DNA of 8,204 bases from CAZTII01 sp964613305 (GTDB lineage Bacteria; Bacillota_I; Bacilli_A; Erysipelotrichales; Erysipelotrichaceae), in the NCBI GenBank assembly GCA_964613305.1, contig CAZTII010000074.1, positions 1 through 8,204 of the forward strand, read 5' to 3'. Shown here piece after piece: positions 6,512-8,204 of the stretch (position 1 is the stretch's first letter; the number at the start of each line of letters is the position of its first letter). Position numbers and translations under genes: made by a program. The notes under the pieces are model-generated. The model was given only the letters and a program-made list of their open reading frames with translations, was not told where the DNA came from and did no database searches.

Positions 6512-7588
6512 ATGAACCTAGAAAAAAAGAAAGAACTCATTGTTAATAGTATTTATTATACAATGATTGTTGCATTTACCCTACTTTGTTTAAAATATGG
6601 AATGGATTATTTTTCACCATTTATCCTTGCTTTTATCCTTGCCTCGATATTACGAAAACCAGCACTTTGGTTATCGAAAAAAACCAACATTGCCTATAAG
6701 CCACTTGTCATTGTAACAATCATCATATTTTATTGCACAATTGGCTTACTTATTTCTTTAATTGGAATAAAGCTTGTTTCATTCGCAATGATTTTCTTTA
6801 GAGATTTACCAAAGATTTATACATCAACCTTTGATCCAATTATTCGTTCTGCCCTTACTTCTCTCGATGATTTATTTTTAAAAATCGATCCTGAAGTACT
6901 AGATATCATTCAAGAAAGCGTAGTAAAACTTTTTCAATCTCTCGGCAATTTAATTAGCAATATTTCTGTTAAAGCAGTTAGCTCCTTATCAGGCTACGCA
7001 ACAGCATTACCAGGATTACTCATTAAAACATTACTATCCATTATCTCCACCTTTTTCATTGCTTCTGATTACGATGTAATTGTTGATTTTATTAAAAAAC
7101 AATTTAGTGAAAAACAACAACAATTATTCGTTACAATCAAAACATATGTTTTAAATACATTAGGTGTTGTTATTGTATCGTATCTTAAAATAATGACAAT
7201 GACATTCCTTGAATTAGCGATTGGATTATGGATTATCGGCATCAAGAATGCTGCCTTCGTCGCTTTAGCAATCGCCTTCTTCGATATTTTACCGGTTCTT
7301 GGTACTGGTGGCATCATGATTCCATGGGGAATAATATCATTAATACAAAATAATGTTTCACAAGGTATTGGTATTCTTCTTGTTTATGTTGTTGTAACCA
7401 TCATTCGTAATATTTTAGAACCACGAATTGTGGGTGAACAAATCGGTTTACACCCTATTTTAACTTTGAGTGGAATGTTTGTCGGTACACGTTTATTCGG
7501 AATGGTTGGCTTACTTGGTGCCCCTATTGCAATTTCATTAATTAAACATTTAAATGAAACAAATATCATTAAACTATATAAATCGTAA
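6512..7588 (+). CDS. AI-2E family membrane protein, YtvI-like
   Basis: Integral membrane protein of the AI-2E transporter family (PF01594, formerly UPF0118), 358 residues. Members were named for an AI-2 exporter, but many carry or sense other things. Hydrophobic segments lie at about 13-30, 33-48, 65-95, 168-185, 213-225, 230-258, 263-278, 284-300 and 318-346. A soluble loop (about 97-165) sits between the N-terminal and C-terminal groups, as usual for the family. The conserved C-terminal blocks are FFDILPVLGTG (256-266) and EPRIVGEQIGLHP (303-315). The LPVLGTG block, the length and the N-terminus resemble the Bacillus sporulation protein YtvI (about 370 residues). The frame can be extended to a TTG at 6464, but that codon is the -35 box; GGAGG fixes ATG 6512. 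The 3' end overlaps convergent azlD by 15 bases. The transported substrate is unknown. Confidence 0.88.
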   Translation: MNLEKKKELIVNSIYYTMIVAFTLLCLKYGMDYFSPFILAFILASILRKPALWLSKKTNIAYKPLVIVTIIIFYCTIGLLISLIGIKLVSFAMIFFRDLPKIYTSTFDPIIRSALTSLDDLFLKIDPEVLDIIQESVVKLFQSLGNLISNISVKAVSSLSGYATALPGLLIKTLLSIISTFFIASDYDVIVDFIKKQFSEKQQQLFVTIKTYVLNTLGVVIVSYLKIMTMTFLELAIGLWIIGIKNAAFVALAIAFFDILPVLGTGGIMIPWGIISLIQNNVSQGIGILLVYVVVTIIRNILEPRIVGEQIGLHPILTLSGMFVGTRLFGMVGLLGAPIAISLIKHLNETNIIKLYKS

Positions 7589-7897
7589 TAGTACCATATA
7601 AATAATAGTACTGACGATAATGCTTAGAAAAACATTGTTTTTTACTCTATGAATAATTACTAGCGAAGCAATAGATACTATCTCAGCAATACCATATGTA
7701 CCAGAAGTAAACTGAACATCTTTAAGACAGTACACCACCAGCAGCCCCATCATTGCACTTGGTAACACCTTACCAAGATAACTGATGAGTGCTGGTGGTG
7801 TTTTTGTTTCTGGAAAAACGAAAAAAGGAGTAAAACGCGTAATCATTGTTGCTAAAGCAACTGCGATAATCATCAATAGTAGTTGAAGTGTTGTCAT
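7574..7897 (-). CDS. azlD: AzlD-family small subunit of branched-chain amino acid exporter
   Basis: A 107-residue hydrophobic protein with four likely membrane helices (about 4-20, 45-57, 67-85 and 88-106). RFTPFFVFP near residues 21-29 and YLGKVLPSAMMGLLVVY in the middle are typical AzlD features. AzlD acts with the larger AzlC in the membrane to export branched-chain amino acids or analogues such as azaleucine. The ATG overlaps the azlC stop as ATGA, and GGAGG (7908-7904) lies 6 bases upstream inside the azlC end, so the pair was once co-translated. The azlC partner is truncated here, so this copy is probably without a partner and may not be expressed. Its 3' end overlaps the convergent AI-2E-type gene by 15 bases and no terminator is seen. 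Confidence 0.9.
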   Translation of the reverse strand: MTTLQLLLMIIAVALATMITRFTPFFVFPETKTPPALISYLGKVLPSAMMGLLVVYCLKDVQFTSGTYGIAEIVSIASLVIIHRVKNNVFLSIIVSTIIYMVLLRFI

Positions 7898-8150
7898 TTT
7901 TTACCTCCTACTAACGCAATTAATATTAAAATCATTGCGGGAATAACCATATTTTTCGAACCAAATATCAACAATGATACAACCGTACAGAAAATTCCTA
8001 TCATCGCCGATAAACGATTTTCTTTATTTTTCCATTGTTCTAAAAACAACACAACAAATAATGCCGTTAACACAAATTCTAATCCTGAAAGTGAAATGGT
8101 TAACTTGCTTCCTATCAGTGATCCAATCAAGGTTGCAATAACCCAATAAC
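7894..8150 (-). pseudogene. azlC: AzlC C-terminal fragment, 5' part missing
   Basis: The last 84 codons or so of an AzlC-family permease, the large subunit of the azlCD branched-chain amino acid exporter (complete length about 230). Recognisable pieces are YWVIATLIGSLIG, LEFVLTALFVVLFLEQWK and a final hydrophobic helix (IPAMILILIALV). Homology begins at Tyr (codon 8148-8146). One codon further upstream an in-frame TAA (8154-8152) closes the frame. A TTG at 8130 could serve as a start, but no Shine-Dalgarno precedes it. Family members usually have about 150 residues before YWV, including the DE(T/I)F region, and none is visible in any frame to the right edge. The sequence beyond 8150 looks like the end of an inserted element. 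An alternative is a single-base deletion near 8146-8150, but the upstream frame has a TAG (8180-8178) and a terminator hairpin, so I prefer insertion. Confidence 0.75.
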
Positions 8151-8204
8151 GTTACTGTTCACACCCCAAAACAAAAACTAATCCACAAAAATGAGTGAAT
8201 TAGT
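8151..8204. mobile_element. Probable end of an insertion sequence interrupting azlC
   Basis: azlC homology ends at 8149-8150 and the next bases, GTTACTGTTCACACCCC (8151-8167), are non-coding and look like a transposon terminal repeat. From memory, Gram-positive IS66-type ends read similarly (GTGTGAAC then a TAAC end), but I cannot confirm the family. A minus-strand terminator follows immediately, as expected at the 3' end of a transposase operon just inside an inverted repeat. If IS66-like, an 8-bp target duplication would be expected, with CCAATAAC (8143-8150) as the near copy. The other end lies outside the window. Confidence 0.45.
8168..8204 (-). terminator. Terminator-like hairpin at the right edge
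   Basis: On the minus strand ACTAATTCAC (8204-8195) pairs with GTGGATTAGT (8186-8177), nine Watson-Crick pairs and one G-U, around an 8-base loop. It is followed by TTTTGTTTT (8176-8168). The stem reaches the window edge and may be longer. It would stop a minus-strand gene lying further right, and it would also block that transcription from entering the azlC fragment and azlD. Confidence 0.7.

Noticed and set aside
7069..7569. Two minus-strand open frames opposite the AI-2E-type gene (7069-7317 and 7384-7569)
   Set aside because: The plus strand encodes a clear membrane-protein family over this stretch; both frames are antisense shadows.
7883..8149. Plus-strand open frame of 88 codons
   Set aside because: It is the complement of the azlC fragment, whose minus-strand translation is clearly AzlC-like.
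8146..8180. A simple one-base frameshift in azlC instead of an insertion
   Set aside because: Adding one base near 8148 would join an upstream frame reading Asn-Ser-Asn to Tyr-Trp-Val. That frame has a TAG at 8180-8178 and runs into a terminator hairpin, so it cannot be the AzlC body.
1..8204. CRISPR arrays, tRNA or rRNA genes, toxin-antitoxin or phage-defence cassettes
   Set aside because: No regularly spaced direct repeats, no cloverleaf or rRNA-like stretch, and every open region is accounted for by the genes listed.

Overview
This is an AT-rich stretch of a Firmicutes-type chromosome carrying core housekeeping genes in a Bacillus-like order. TGA serves as a stop codon (ends of lon and azlC), so this is not a Mycoplasma using TGA for tryptophan. 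The low G+C, the compact order of helical protein, trigger factor, Lon and YsxC, and the absence of clpX between tig and lon suggest a lineage near Erysipelotrichia or another relative of the Mollicutes. That placement is inference, not proof.

Layout from left to right. Positions 1-1368 (minus) hold the N-terminal half of valyl-tRNA synthetase, which runs off the left edge. It has its own near-consensus promoter just behind a terminator. Positions 1438-2019 (minus) hold the ribosome-assembly GTPase YsxC/EngB. It overlaps lon (2016-4334, minus) by 4 bases and is probably translationally coupled to it. Trigger factor (4372-5634, minus) comes next, with a strong extended -10 promoter. An uncharacterised 233-residue, probably all-helical protein lies upstream of it (5713-6414, minus). 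The minus-strand transcription order is therefore unknown protein, tig, lon, ysxC, then a terminator, then valS. The group joins nascent-chain folding, protein degradation, ribosome assembly and tRNA charging.

A 97-base divergent intergenic region (6415-6511) separates this block from a plus-strand AI-2E/YtvI-type membrane protein (6512-7588). That gene converges on azlD (7574-7897, minus) with a 15-base overlap. Upstream of azlD only the last 84 or so codons of azlC remain (7894-8150). The azlC homology stops abruptly, and the remaining bases to the right edge (8151-8204) look like the end of a mobile element with a terminator pointing toward azlC. The azlCD branched-chain amino acid exporter is therefore probably broken.

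I did not find a convincing undescribed multi-gene system. The points most worth a second look are the disrupted azlC with its element boundary, the conserved unknown gene beside tig-lon, and a perfect 16-bp palindrome inside a possible lon promoter followed by a hairpin over the tig stop codon. No gap between genes exceeds 300 bases.
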